A DNA stretch of 38,965 bases from Sterolibacteriaceae bacterium (GTDB lineage: Bacteria > Pseudomonadota > Gammaproteobacteria > Burkholderiales > Rhodocyclaceae), in NCBI GenBank assembly GCA_025360425.1, contig JANYCD010000051.1, positions 1 to 38,965 of the forward strand. The letters are read 5' to 3'. Shown one piece after another: positions 25,639 through 33,754 of the stretch. The translations under genes and the position numbers were made by a program. Each line of letters begins with the position of its first letter. Positions within the stretch are counted from its first letter, which is position 1. The notes below the pieces were generated by a model. It was not told where the DNA came from. It saw nothing but the letters and a program-made list of their open reading frames with translations, and did no database searches.

Positions 25639-26933
25639 ACGCACGCAATGTGAAAATGGCAGGACTGATGGCTGTGTTGATGCTTGCCGGCGCCATCGGC
25701 GGCTACTGGTTCGCTCAACGACAGATGCATTCAACAACAGCGGAGATGGCGCCAGCAGCGGGCAATGACCGCAAGGCGCTGTACTGGTACGACCCGATGG
25801 TGCCTGCCCAGCGCTTCGACAAGCCGGGGAAATCGCCTTTCATGGACATGCAACTGGTGCCCATGTATGCCGACGAAGGCGGTGATCAGGCGGGTGTAAA
25901 AATCGACTCCAGCGTAATGCAGAATCTGGGCATTCGTTTGGCGAAGGTCGAGCTGGCCTCGCTTGCCGCCACACTGGATGCGGTCGCCACGGTACAGTTC
26001 AACGACCGCGACGTGGCCGTGGTACAGGCACGCAGCGGCGGTTTCGTCGAACGTGTTTATGCACGCGCGCCGGGTGATGTGATCGGCAAAGGCGCGCCGC
26101 TGGTTGATCTGCGGGTGCCGGAGTGGTTTGGCGCACAAAGCGAGTTTCTCGCCTTGCGTGGCATGGGCGATGAAACGCTGACCAATGCCGCGCGCGAACG
26201 ATTGCGCCAACTCGGCATGTCGGCCGACATGATCGCCAGACTCGAGCAAAGCGGCCGACCGCAAGCACTCGTCACTATCGCCAGCCCCATCGGCGGCGTG
26301 ATCCAGACGCTGGACATCCGTGCCGGGATGAGTGTTGTCGCAGGTGCACCGCTGGCGCGCATCAACGGACTCGATACGGTGTGGCTGGAAGCGGCGATTC
26401 CCGAGACGCAGGCGGGTCTGGTAGAAGCGGGCATGTCGGCACAAGTGCAATTCGCCGCTTACCCCACAGAAAAATTCACTGGCAAGGTCATCGCCGTGTT
26501 ACCCGAAACCAACCGCGAGAGTCATACCCTGCGGGTTCGCGTGGAACTTTCCAATCGGCAACTGCGCTTCAAGCCCGGCATGTTCGCGCAACTGCGGCTG
26601 CAGGGCGCACGGCACGAAACCGTAGTGCTCATCCCCGCCGAGGCGGTGATCCGCAGTGGAGCACGCAACGTGGTGATTGTCGCGCTGGATGGCGGGCGCT
26701 ACCACCCGGTCGAGGTCGAAACGGGACGTGAAGTTGATGGCAAGACGGTGATCGTCAAGGGCCTATCGGCAGGACAGCAAGTGGTCGCCTCCGGACAGTT
26801 CCTGATCGACTCCGAAGCCAGTCTCAAAGGCGTGATGGCCAGAATGAATCAAGTGCGTCCCGATGCCGGCGCGGACACGGTCGACGCGGTGATGCAAAGC
26901 GGCAAGATGGACAAGATGGAGACTGCGCAATGA
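25635..26933 (+). CDS. cusB: Periplasmic adaptor CusB-like (membrane fusion protein)
   Basis: 432 residues. An N-terminal signal/anchor ([20 protein letters not shown]) is followed by a heavy-metal-binding domain [15 protein letters not shown]...[11 protein letters not shown] (residues ~48-80), the YDPM...MDM..VPMY motif typical of CusB-type adaptors. Barrel-sandwich hybrid and beta-barrel segments follow ([50 protein letters not shown]). A short Met/Asp-rich tail ends [13 protein letters not shown]. It overlaps both neighbours by ATGA. It links CusA to CusC and passes Cu(I)/Ag(I); the N-terminal motif plus CusA Met ligands support monovalent metal. Confidence 0.92.
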   Translation: MNARNVKMAGLMAVLMLAGAIGGYWFAQRQMHSTTAEMAPAAGNDRKALYWYDPMVPAQRFDKPGKSPFMDMQLVPMYADEGGDQAGVKIDSSVMQNLGIRLAKVELASLAATLDAVATVQFNDRDVAVVQARSGGFVERVYARAPGDVIGKGAPLVDLRVPEWFGAQSEFLALRGMGDETLTNAARERLRQLGMSADMIARLEQSGRPQALVTIASPIGGVIQTLDIRAGMSVVAGAPLARINGLDTVWLEAAIPETQAGLVEAGMSAQVQFAAYPTEKFTGKVIAVLPETNRESHTLRVRVELSNRQLRFKPGMFAQLRLQGARHETVVLIPAEAVIRSGARNVVIVALDGGRYHPVEVETGREVDGKTVIVKGLSAGQQVVASGQFLIDSEASLKGVMARMNQVRPDAGADTVDAVMQSGKMDKMETAQ

Positions 26934-29900
26934 TCGCGCAACTCATCCGCTGGTCCGTCGCCAACCGTTTTCTGGTGCTGCTGGCAACAGTGTTTGTTAC
27001 GGCATGGGGATTGTGGTCGGTCGGCAACACACCGATTGACGCACTTCCTGATCTCTCCGATGTACAGGTGATCATCCGTACCAGCTATCCGGGCCAGGCA
27101 CCGCAGATCGTCGAGAACCAGGTCACCTATCCGCTTGCCACCACCATGCTGTCCGTACCGGGCGCGAAGACGGTGCGCGGTTATTCCTTCTTCGGCGACT
27201 CCTTCGTCTATGTGTTGTTCGAGGACGGCACCGACCTCTACTGGGCGCGTTCGCGGGTGCTGGAATATTTGAACCAGGTACAGGGTCGCTTGCCGTCCAC
27301 CGCCAGGGCGGCGCTGGGACCGGATGCCACCGGCGTCGGTTGGATCTACGAATATGCGTTGGTGGACAAGCGTGGCGGCCACGACCTCGGCCAGTTGCGC
27401 AGCCTGCAAGACTGGTTTCTCAAGTACGAACTCAAGAGCCTGCCGAATGTCGCCGAGGTCGCCAGCATCGGTGGCATGGTCAAGCAGTATCAAGTAGTGC
27501 TCGATCCGTCCCGACTCATCGCTTACCGCATGTCGCAAAACAAGGTGGTCGAGGCGATCCGCAAGGCCAATCAGGAAACCGGCGGTGCAGTGCTGGAATT
27601 GGCCGAGGCCGAATACATGGTGCGCGCCTCGGGCTACCTCAAATCGCTCGACGATTTTCGTGCCATCCCGCTCGGCGTCAACAGCGCCGGCGTGCCGGTG
27701 ACGCTGGGCGACGTGGCGACAGTACAGATCGGTCCGGAAATGCGGCGCGGCATCGCCGAACTCGATGGGCAAGGCGAAGTTGCCGGTGGCGTGGTGATCC
27801 TGCGCTCAGGCAAGAACGCGCGCGCCACCATCGCTGCCGTCAAGGTCAAGCTGGCCGAACTCAAAAAGAGCCTGCCGCCCGGCGTGGACATCGTGACCAC
27901 CTATGACCGCAGTCAGTTGATCGATCGGGCGGTGGAGAATCTAAGTCACAAGCTGATCGAGGAATTCATCGTCGTCGCCATCGTCTGCGCAGCTTTTTTG
28001 TGGCACCTGCGCTCCGCGCTGGTCGCCATTATCTCGCTGCCGCTGGGCGTGCTGATCGCCTTCATCGTCATGCGCTATCAGGGCGTGAATGCCAACATCA
28101 TGTCGCTGGGCGGTATCGCCATCGCCATTGGCGCCATGGTGGACGCGGCGGTGGTGATGATCGAGAACGCGCACAAGAAACTCGAAGCCTGGCATCGCGA
28201 ACATCCCGACGAAACCTTGCACAGCGAGACACGCTGGCGCGTGATCACCGAAGCGGCAGTCGAGGTCGGGCCGGCGTTGTTTTTCAGCCTGTTGATCATC
28301 ACCTTTTCGTTCATCCCGGTATTCACCCTGGAGGCGCAGGAAGGTCGCCTGTTCGGCCCGCTGGCCTACACCAAGACCTACGCCATGGCCGGCGCCGCCG
28401 GACTGGCAGTGACCTTGGTGCCGGTGCTGATGGGCTACTGGATTCGCGGCCGGATTCCGGGCGAAAACGAAAACCCGCTCAACCGGGGACTGATCCGGAT
28501 TTATCGTCCGCTGCTGGACGCGGTATTACGCCGCCCCAAAACCACGCTGGTGCTGGCCAGCCTGGCCCTGCTCACTACGCTGTGGCCAATGAGCCAACTG
28601 GGCGGCGAGTTCATGCCACCCCTGAACGAAGGCGATCTGCTCTACATGCCCTCCGCATTGCCCGGAATGTCGGCGGCAAAAGCCGGCGAATTGTTGCAAC
28701 AGACCGACCGCATGATCAAGACCGTACCGGAGGTGGCGAGTGTCTTCGGCAAGGCCGGACGCGCCGAAACCGCGACCGATCCCGCGCCGATGGAAATGTT
28801 CGAAACCATCATCCAGTTCAAGCCGCGCGATCAGTGGCGAGCGGGCATGACAGCAGAGAAACTGATTGACGAACTGGATCGCGTGGTCAAGGTGCCGGGA
28901 CTCGCCAACATCTGGGTACCACCGATCCGCAACCGTATCGACATGCTAGCCACCGGCATCAAGAGCCCGATCGGGGTCAAGGTGTCGGGCACCAGCCTGA
29001 CAGAGATCGACCGTATCGCGCAGGAGGTGGAACGCATCGCGAAAACCGTGCCGGGGGTCAGCTCGGCGTTGGCGGAGCGGCTCACCGGCGGACGTTACAT
29101 CGATGTGGACATTGAACGCGGCGCGGCCTCACGCTATGGTCTCAACATCGCCGACGTGCAGATGGTTGTCGCCTCGGCCATCGGCGGCGAAAACATCGGC
29201 GAAACCGTCGAGGGCCTCGCCCGCTACCCGATCAACGTGCGCTATCCACGCGAGTTGCGCGACTCCATCGACAAGTTGCGCGCGCTGCCCATCGTCACCG
29301 ACAGCGGCCAGCAGATTACCCTTGGCAGCGTGGCGACACTGCGCGTGAGCGAAGGACCGCCGATGCTGAAAAGCGAAAATGCGCGGCCCTCGGGTTGGGT
29401 CTACATTGATGTGCGAGGACGTGATCTGGCGTCCACCGTGGCCGACCTGCAACAAGCCGTATCCCGACAAGGCGCACTACCAGCGGGTGTCAGCGTGACC
29501 TATTCGGGGCAATTCGAATATCTGCAACGCGCCAATGCACGGCTCAAACTGGTGGCCCCCGCGACGCTGCTGATCATCTTTGTGCTGCTGTATCTCACCT
29601 TCCGCCGCTTGGACGAAGCGGCATTGATCATGGGCACCTTGCCGTTCGCGCTGGTCGGCGGCGTCTGGTTTCTGTATGCAGAGGGCTATAACCTGTCGGT
29701 CGCCACCGGCGTCGGCTTCATTGCGCTGGCCGGCGTATCGGCCGAATTCGGCGTGGTAATGCTGCTGTATCTGAAACAGGCTGCGGCGGAGCGTCAGCAC
29801 AAGGGGCTGGCATTGACGGCCGAGGTACTCGACGACGCCATCCGCGAGGGCGCGGTGCTGCGCGTGCGGCCCAAGGCGATGACCGTCGCCGTGATCCTCG

Positions 29901-30082
29901 CCGGACTGCTGCCGATCCTGTGGGGCAGCGGCGCCGGCTCGGAGGTGATGAGCCGCATTGCCGCGCCCATGGTGGGCGGCATGATTACTGCGCCGCTGCT
30001 GTCGATGCTGGTGATTCCGGCGGCGTACCGGCTGATGCGGGGAAGGAAGTGGAGACAAAAAAGTCGAACTGCTCCCACCTAG
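26930..30082 (+). CDS. cusA: RND Cu(I)/Ag(I) efflux pump CusA, with altered C-terminus
   Basis: 1050 residues, heavy-metal-efflux RND type. The export triad of E. coli CusA falls at the same numbers: Met573 (YMPSALPGM), Met623 (APMEMFE) and Met672 (RIDMLATG), so the substrate is Cu(I)/Ag(I) rather than divalent ions. Twelve membrane spans are arranged as usual, with [20 protein letters not shown] in the first half and [20 protein letters not shown] in the second. The last ~10 residues ([10 protein letters not shown] after RGRK) do not belong to the family; they come from sequence joined at ~30050. A second, diverged copy of the proper 3' end lies at 30734-30829. The gene probably still gives a working pump. 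Confidence 0.95.
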   Translation: MIAQLIRWSVANRFLVLLATVFVTAWGLWSVGNTPIDALPDLSDVQVIIRTSYPGQAPQIVENQVTYPLATTMLSVPGAKTVRGYSFFGDSFVYVLFEDGTDLYWARSRVLEYLNQVQGRLPSTARAALGPDATGVGWIYEYALVDKRGGHDLGQLRSLQDWFLKYELKSLPNVAEVASIGGMVKQYQVVLDPSRLIAYRMSQNKVVEAIRKANQETGGAVLELAEAEYMVRASGYLKSLDDFRAIPLGVNSAGVPVTLGDVATVQIGPEMRRGIAELDGQGEVAGGVVILRSGKNARATIAAVKVKLAELKKSLPPGVDIVTTYDRSQLIDRAVENLSHKLIEEFIVVAIVCAAFLWHLRSALVAIISLPLGVLIAFIVMRYQGVNANIMSLGGIAIAIGAMVDAAVVMIENAHKKLEAWHREHPDETLHSETRWRVITEAAVEVGPALFFSLLIITFSFIPVFTLEAQEGRLFGPLAYTKTYAMAGAAGLAVTLVPVLMGYWIRGRIPGENENPLNRGLIRIYRPLLDAVLRRPKTTLVLASLALLTTLWPMSQLGGEFMPPLNEGDLLYMPSALPGMSAAKAGELLQQTDRMIKTVPEVASVFGKAGRAETATDPAPMEMFETIIQFKPRDQWRAGMTAEKLIDELDRVVKVPGLANIWVPPIRNRIDMLATGIKSPIGVKVSGTSLTEIDRIAQEVERIAKTVPGVSSALAERLTGGRYIDVDIERGAASRYGLNIADVQMVVASAIGGENIGETVEGLARYPINVRYPRELRDSIDKLRALPIVTDSGQQITLGSVATLRVSEGPPMLKSENARPSGWVYIDVRGRDLASTVADLQQAVSRQGALPAGVSVTYSGQFEYLQRANARLKLVAPATLLIIFVLLYLTFRRLDEAALIMGTLPFALVGGVWFLYAEGYNLSVATGVGFIALAGVSAEFGVVMLLYLKQAAAERQHKGLALTAEVLDDAIREGAVLRVRPKAMTVAVILAGLLPILWGSGAGSEVMSRIAAPMVGGMITAPLLSMLVIPAAYRLMRGRKWRQKSRTAPT
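29954..30049 (+). repeat. cusA 3'-end repeat, copy 1 (in cusA)
   Basis: 96 bp encoding [20 protein letters not shown] through RGRK. It aligns without gaps to 30734-30829 (offset 780) with 9 differences, all synonymous. Confidence 0.9.
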
Positions 30083-30177
30083 TCGTGATTCCACCGCTGA
30101 TCAGTTCTTGAAGATAGTTACTAGGAATGGTCACATACTCGTTTGTGCTGTCCCCGAAATTTTCGTCTTCCAAGCCG

Positions 30178-30432
30178 CTATGCGGCTTGTTGTCGGCTCA
30201 CCGTGCTGTCTCCGATACCCAGCACCAGGTTGCCCACGTGGATGTCTTCGTCGAGCGCATCCCAATGCAATCCCTGACCGCCGCCGCTGATCTCGCACCC
30301 GGCGCGCTGTTCTGGCGTGGCATGCAACAAGCGGGGAAAGAAGGCGAGCGGAACGCCCAAGCGGCGACCATCCGCCAGATCGACCCACAGCATGTTGTCG
30401 TCGAAGCTGACTGCCTTAGCTAAAGTGCTCAT
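30178..30432 (-). CDS. DUF2442-family protein
   Basis: 84 residues: [27 protein letters not shown] matches the DUF2442 core (strand, DGR, hydrophobic strand, P.L), ending in [20 protein letters not shown], here [18 protein letters not shown], the characteristic W.ldeDi.v..Ll motif. Its start overlaps the end of the DUF4160 gene by 17 bp, the standard arrangement of this pair, which has been proposed as a toxin-antitoxin-like module; the role is unproven. The stop codon lies within a perfect hairpin (CAAGCCGC-TAT-GCGGCTTG, 30171-30189) that may stabilise the transcript end. The module is inserted between two copies of the cusA 3' end and reads opposite to the efflux genes. Confidence 0.85.
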   Translation of the reverse strand: MSTLAKAVSFDDNMLWVDLADGRRLGVPLAFFPRLLHATPEQRAGCEISGGGQGLHWDALDEDIHVGNLVLGIGDSTVSRQQAA

Positions 30433-30658
30433 TCCATGCCTCCTCGATCAGTTCGACGTTTTGCTCAATGACATCAAGAATGTCCCGCAACTCCGCCGAG
30501 GTGAAACCAAAACTGTCAGCCAATTGCAACGTTGGCTGCACCCATACTTTTGCCAAGCACTCGCCACGTTGGGCATGCACGTGGATCGGCTCGCGCGGAA
30601 CGCCTTCGTTCGAGAAGAAGAAGATGCGGATTCCCTTGTGGCGGAAGACGACAGGCAT
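30416..30658 (-). CDS. DUF4160-family protein
   Basis: 80 residues: [20 protein letters not shown] followed by [20 protein letters not shown] is the DUF4160 signature (P.I....G.rf.f.s.E..ppHvHv...). [20 protein letters not shown] is the C-terminal helix. It is the first gene of the pair with DUF2442. A TAGAAT box lies six bases before the ATG on the minus strand with no Shine-Dalgarno, suggesting a leaderless message. Its presence in the middle of a metal operon suggests acquisition, since nothing in the family points to metal handling. Confidence 0.85.
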   Translation of the reverse strand: MPVVFRHKGIRIFFFSNEGVPREPIHVHAQRGECLAKVWVQPTLQLADSFGFTSAELRDILDVIEQNVELIEEAWNEHFS

Positions 30659-30664
30659 GGCGGC

Positions 30665-30670
30665 ATTCTA
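30665..30670 (-). promoter_or_regulatory. Candidate -10 box of the DUF4160-DUF2442 pair
   Basis: TAGAAT on the minus strand, six bases before ATG 30658. No recognisable -35 lies at 16-18 bp spacing. Confidence 0.35.
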
Positions 30671-30733
30671 GCAAAGAGCGAAGCCTGGCTTCCACCCAAA
30701 GCCTGTCGGAAAATTCAGACAAGTTTTGATGGC

Positions 30734-30829
30734 CGCATCGCCGCGCCCATGGTCGGCGGCATGATCACTGCGCCCTTGTTGTCGATGCTGGTGATTCCGG
30801 CGGCGTATCGGCTGATGCGAGGGAGGAAG
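30734..30829 (+). repeat. cusA 3'-end repeat, copy 2 (remnant of another cusA)
   Basis: Encodes the same 32 residues as 29954-30049 with nine synonymous changes, then HK and a stop (30838), which is a normal CusA ending. No upstream cusA sequence precedes it; homology stops at about 30733. It is the orphan tail of a second cusA allele. Confidence 0.85.
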
Positions 30830-30896
30830 CATAAATAAATTTGAACAAAGCACACAGAGGCATGTCTCATAGACAACAAAGTAACGCACCAGTCGC

Positions 30897-31250
30897 ATGA
30901 ACAAACAATTCACCTTCTGGCTTGCATTGCTTCTTGCCCTGTGGCTCCCGATTCATGGCGCCAATGCAGTTGGAATGGCATCGTGCGACCCAATGGCAGG
31001 ACATGCAACAGTTTCCAAATCGTGCTGCAATGGTGCCAACCATGATGGAATGTCTTGTCAGATGCAGTAACGTTGCTGCCCATGCAACGCTTCCTGCAAC
31101 ACCTCCTGTGCGTCAAACATGGAGAGTGCGGTAACAACCGGTATTTTGATGTCCACGCCACTGGTGACTGCCCGGTATTCACCACACGGTGAGAAACAAC
31201 TTGCCTCTTTCACCCCCGATGTGCCGCGACCTCCCCCTCGTTTTCTCTGA
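30897..31250 (+). pseudogene. Exported Cys-rich metal-locus protein interrupted by a stop codon
   Basis: ATG 30897 opens a signal peptide (MNKQFTFWLALLLALWLPIH) and a Cys/His/Met-rich segment (ASCDPMAGHA, SCCNGANHDGMSCQMQ), then TAA at 31068-31070. The same frame continues for 59 further codons without a stop, reading CCPCNASCNTSCAS, SAVTTGILMSTPLV and finishing FTPDVPRPPPRFL before TGA 31248-31250. The continuation has the Cys cluster and Pro-rich tail expected of this protein type, so TAA most simply comes from one C-to-T change in a CAA codon. A 57-residue truncated product could still be exported and bind metal. It precedes the small exported gene at 31325. Confidence 0.75.
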
Positions 31251-31324
31251 TTGGTCGCAAGCCTGAAAGAAATCCGGACGACGACGTTCTGGAAGAAATC
31301 AATTCATATCAATGGAGAAACATC

Positions 31325-31588
31325 ATGAAAGCACTACTGATCAGCACCGCCCTTGTTCTGGGCATTTCCGCCAATGGCCTGTCCTTCGCCGGACAAGACC
31401 CTTCCGCCAGGTATCAGATCGAGCGCACCATGCAAGCCAAGCTGGCTCGGCAAGGAGACGGCGACCGCGCGCTTCAGGCCGCCATGGTGGCCTGTGCCAA
31501 AAAGCATATGCAACTGATGGACAAGCCCGAACTCCAGAATCTGCGTAATTGCTGGAAGGCGCATGGACATTTGATGCAACGTTCGTAA
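31325..31588 (+). CDS. Small exported hypothetical protein
   Basis: 87 residues with a signal peptide (MKALLISTALVLGISANGLS, then FAG). The mature part is a charged helical segment containing two Cys (VACAKKHMQLM and LRNCWKAHGHLM), 29 residues apart, which could form a disulfide, plus several His/Met. GGAG lies seven bases upstream of the ATG. A strong terminator follows at 31598. I know no function; its location between two efflux systems suggests a periplasmic metal-related role. Confidence 0.7.
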   Translation: MKALLISTALVLGISANGLSFAGQDPSARYQIERTMQAKLARQGDGDRALQAAMVACAKKHMQLMDKPELQNLRNCWKAHGHLMQRS

Positions 31589-31597
31589 CACGCTCAC

Positions 31598-31621
31598 GGA
31601 ACCCCGAAATTTCGGGGTTCC
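31598..31621 (+). terminator. Rho-independent terminator
   Basis: A perfect 24-bp palindrome GGAACCCCGAAATTTCGGGG plus TTCC, followed by TTTTCC, located 9 bp after the stop codon at 31588. Confidence 0.85.
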
Positions 31622-31679
31622 TTTTCCATATCGTTGAAGATTAAAAGTTCTGTGACAGCAGCCTGTGTTCGGGAGTATC

Positions 31680-31703
31680 ATCCTATCCTCCTGGTTAGGA
31701 TAG
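31680..31703. promoter_or_regulatory. Candidate CsoR/RcnR-type operator
   Basis: Inverted repeats ATCCTA (31680-31685) and TAGGAT (31696-31701), with overlapping CTATCC/GGATAG, flank a C/T tract, as in operators of this repressor family (AT-rich dyad around a G/C tract). TAGGAT may also serve as the -10 box: it ends six bases before ATG 31708, so repressor binding would block initiation. Confidence 0.5.
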
Positions 31704-31707
31704 TCCA

Positions 31708-31977
31708 ATGACAACACACACCTCCCACCCCGCCATCATCAAGCGCCTGAAACGCGCCGAAGGCCATCTCAAGAGCATCGTCACCATGCTGGAACAGGGG
31801 CGCGGCTGCGTGGAGATTGCGCAGCAGCTACTAGCGGTGGAAAACGCAGTCAGCAACGCCAAGAAGACCTTGGTGCATGACCACATCGATCATTGCCTGG
31901 AACATGCCGTGCGGGATGGCACTCGCGGCGCAGTCGATACCATCAACGAGTTCAAGCAAATCACCAGATATCTGTAG
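31708..31977 (+). CDS. Metal-sensing repressor, CsoR/RcnR (DUF156) family
   Basis: 89 residues, an all-helical DUF156 protein: IIKRLKRAEGHLKSIVTMLE, GCVEIAQQLLAVENAVSNAK, and HDHIDHCLEH. The ligand positions are Cys34, His59 and Cys63 with 25- and 4-residue spacing, the Cys-His-Cys triad of CsoR (Cu) and InrS (Ni), not the Cys-His-His of RcnR or Cys-His-Glu of FrmR. His4, His7, His57 and His62 may add ligands. The next gene, 5 bp later, is an RcnA-like exporter, so nickel, cobalt or copper are all possible inducers. It probably represses both genes from the dyad just upstream. Confidence 0.9.
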   Translation: MTTHTSHPAIIKRLKRAEGHLKSIVTMLEQGRGCVEIAQQLLAVENAVSNAKKTLVHDHIDHCLEHAVRDGTRGAVDTINEFKQITRYL

Positions 31978-31982
31978 CCACC

Positions 31983-33089
31983 ATGACTGAATTTTCCACC
32001 CTGCTCCAGCAAGGCGCCTCCAACGCCTGGCTATTCATTCCCAGTGCCATCGCTTTGGGTGCGCTCCATGGGCTTGAGCCCGGTCATTCGAAGACCATGA
32101 TGGCCGCATTCATCGTCGCCATTCGCGGCACATTGGCACAAGCGGTTTTGCTTGGTTTGGCGGCAACGCTTTCCCATACCGCCGTGGTGTGGGCTGTCGC
32201 CTTGACAGGAATGTATTTTGGCAGCCAATGGAACGCTGAAGCCACCGAACCCTATCTGCAAATGGCGTCGGCGCTACTGATGGTCAGTGTTGCCTTGTGG
32301 ATGATCTGGCGGACGTGGAAGCAGCAACAGGCAAGTAATCACGAGCATGACCACGAGCATGATGAAGTAAAGCGTATCGACACCGGCCACGGGGTCGTCC
32401 GACTGCAAGTATTCGAGGACGGCGTACCGCCACGCTTCCGCGTATTTGGAGAAAGTGGTCAAGCGTGGACCGCCGATCAAGTCAGGATCGAAACCGAACG
32501 ACCGGATGGCAGTCGCCAGACCTTCACTTTTGTGCAGCGTGAGGGCTTAATAGAATCGGAACAGGAAATTCCCGAACCGCATGAGTTCGTGGCGCGACTG
32601 CGTTTGGGTCATGATCAACACAGCCATGACTACGATATTGAGTTCGTCGAACATGGTCATGATCATCATGTGATCAAGGACTACGAGGAACTGGATGTTT
32701 CCGCGCCCGGCTATCAAGATCCGCACGAACTGGCGCACGCCAACGACATTCGCCACCGCTTTGCCAATCGCGAAGTCACCACCGGCCAAATCATTGTGTT
32801 CGGTCTGACCGGCGGCCTGATTCCTTGCCCGGCCTCTATTACGGTTTTACTGCTCTGCCTGCAATTGAAAAGGATTGCGCTGGGCGCAACGCTGGTGTTG
32901 TCGTTCAGTATTGGTCTCGCGCTGACAATGGTAATGTCCGGCGCGCTGGCGGCCTTGAGTGTCAAGCACGCCTCAAAGCGCTGGAGTGGTTTTGGCGAAT
33001 TCGCGCGCAAGGCGCCTTACTTCTCCAGTGCGCTTATCCTGCTGGTTGCGTTTTATGTTGGTTATCAAGGGCTGCATGCGCTGGCCTGA
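31983..33089 (+). CDS. rcnA: RcnA-like Ni/Co efflux transporter with long loop insertion
   Basis: 368 residues. The N-terminal span contains ALGALHGLEPGHSKTMMAAF, essentially the RcnA/NicO signature, and later TGGLIPCPASITVLLLCLQL and FSIGLALTMVMSGALAAL complete the permease. Between the third span (~residue 115) and residue ~268 lies a long insert: a His/Asp cluster (NHEHDHEHDE), about 90 residues of beta-prone sequence (VVRLQVFEDGVPPRFRVFGE), and a second His cluster (HDQHSHDYDIEF, EHGHDHH). E. coli RcnA is about 274 residues, so the insert is an elaboration. It pumps Ni(II)/Co(II) out of the cytosol. The start at 31983 follows the repressor stop by 5 bp. Confidence 0.88.
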   Translation: MTEFSTLLQQGASNAWLFIPSAIALGALHGLEPGHSKTMMAAFIVAIRGTLAQAVLLGLAATLSHTAVVWAVALTGMYFGSQWNAEATEPYLQMASALLMVSVALWMIWRTWKQQQASNHEHDHEHDEVKRIDTGHGVVRLQVFEDGVPPRFRVFGESGQAWTADQVRIETERPDGSRQTFTFVQREGLIESEQEIPEPHEFVARLRLGHDQHSHDYDIEFVEHGHDHHVIKDYEELDVSAPGYQDPHELAHANDIRHRFANREVTTGQIIVFGLTGGLIPCPASITVLLLCLQLKRIALGATLVLSFSIGLALTMVMSGALAALSVKHASKRWSGFGEFARKAPYFSSALILLVAFYVGYQGLHALA

Positions 33090-33171
33090 AAAGTGGGAAA
33101 GGATATGTGGCGAATGGGAGAACACATTGTCGCGAATCAATGTCAGGTCCGTTACGCAACCGCGCCCATGC

Positions 33172-33177
33172 TAGACT
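33172..33177 (+). promoter_or_regulatory. Candidate -10 box, leaderless start
   Basis: TAGACT ends seven bases before ATG 33185, with no Shine-Dalgarno between. It has the same layout as at 23922. Confidence 0.35.
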
Positions 33178-33184
33178 TTCCCGC

Positions 33185-33637
33185 ATGAGAAAACTTCTCA
33201 AGCCTTTCGTGTTGTGGCTGTTACTGATCGCAGTTCCCTTTCAGGGCTACGCGGCTGCCACCATGATGTGCTGCGGATCAGCGCATGCAAAGGGCGCCGC
33301 ACATTTGGCGTTAGCGCCAGCCATGCAAGGCAGCATGCACGAGCATTTCTCGGGTATGGATCACGATCATGAAGAAGGCGCGGCGGCAGTTGGAGCAGCC
33401 AGCGCTTCAGAACCTGATGCTGACGCAGACCATCACTCCGGCGACAGCTCCAAACGGGTTGCCTTCAAATGCAGCGCCTGCGCCAGTTGCTGTATCGGCG
33501 TCGCCATCGTGCAGACTGCGGACCATTCGTTCGGCGTCGCGCCGTCGAACTCGGCACGTATCTCCTTCCTCTCGCGGTTCTTTTACCGCTTCGTTCCAGA
33601 AACCCTGGAGCGCCCTCCCTACCGCCTCATCGCCTAG
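33185..33637 (+). CDS. Exported His/Cys-rich metal-locus protein (CzcI-like)
   Basis: 150 residues. A signal peptide (MRKLLKPFVLWLLLIAVPFQ, then GYAAA), MMCCGSAHAKG, a His/Asp region (MHEHFSGMDHDHEE; DADADHHSGDSS), a Cys cluster FKCSACASCCIG and the tail YRFVPETLERPPYRLIA. The ERPP-like end and His/Cys arrangement resemble CzcI-type periplasmic modulators and related small proteins; naming is tentative. It stands alone between rcnA and the Met-rich copper operon. It is probably periplasmic and metal-binding. Confidence 0.75.
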   Translation: MRKLLKPFVLWLLLIAVPFQGYAAATMMCCGSAHAKGAAHLALAPAMQGSMHEHFSGMDHDHEEGAAAVGAASASEPDADADHHSGDSSKRVAFKCSACASCCIGVAIVQTADHSFGVAPSNSARISFLSRFFYRFVPETLERPPYRLIA

Positions 33638-33698
33638 CCCCGAATACTGAGAGCCATGGCCCAACCGGCCATCGGTTCATGGTTTTCGGTCTCGGTTC

Positions 33699-33724
33699 TG
33701 CATGACGCTATCCAGCGTTATGCA
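33699..33724. promoter_or_regulatory. Inverted repeat upstream of the Met-rich copper operon
   Basis: Arms TGCATGACGCT and AGCGTTATGCA pair at 10 of 11 positions (the remaining pair is G-T) around ATCC. It lies 30 bp before ATG 33755 and could be an operator for a copper regulator or a 5'-UTR hairpin. No T run follows, so a terminator is less likely. Confidence 0.45.
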
Positions 33725-33754
33725 GGCTGTCATCCGCTATCCGAAGAGGTTTTC

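Noticed and set aside
29985..30173. 62-codon minus-strand frame starting MEDENFGDSTNEYVTIPS
   Set aside because: It would start with TTG inside the hairpin after DUF2442 and runs into the antisense of cusA; it could be a truncated gene fragment from the acquired segment, but evidence is too thin.
30317..30838. 173-codon plus-strand frame ending in the CusA tail
   Set aside because: Most of it is antisense to DUF4160 and DUF2442; only its last ~35 codons are real cusA remnant sequence.
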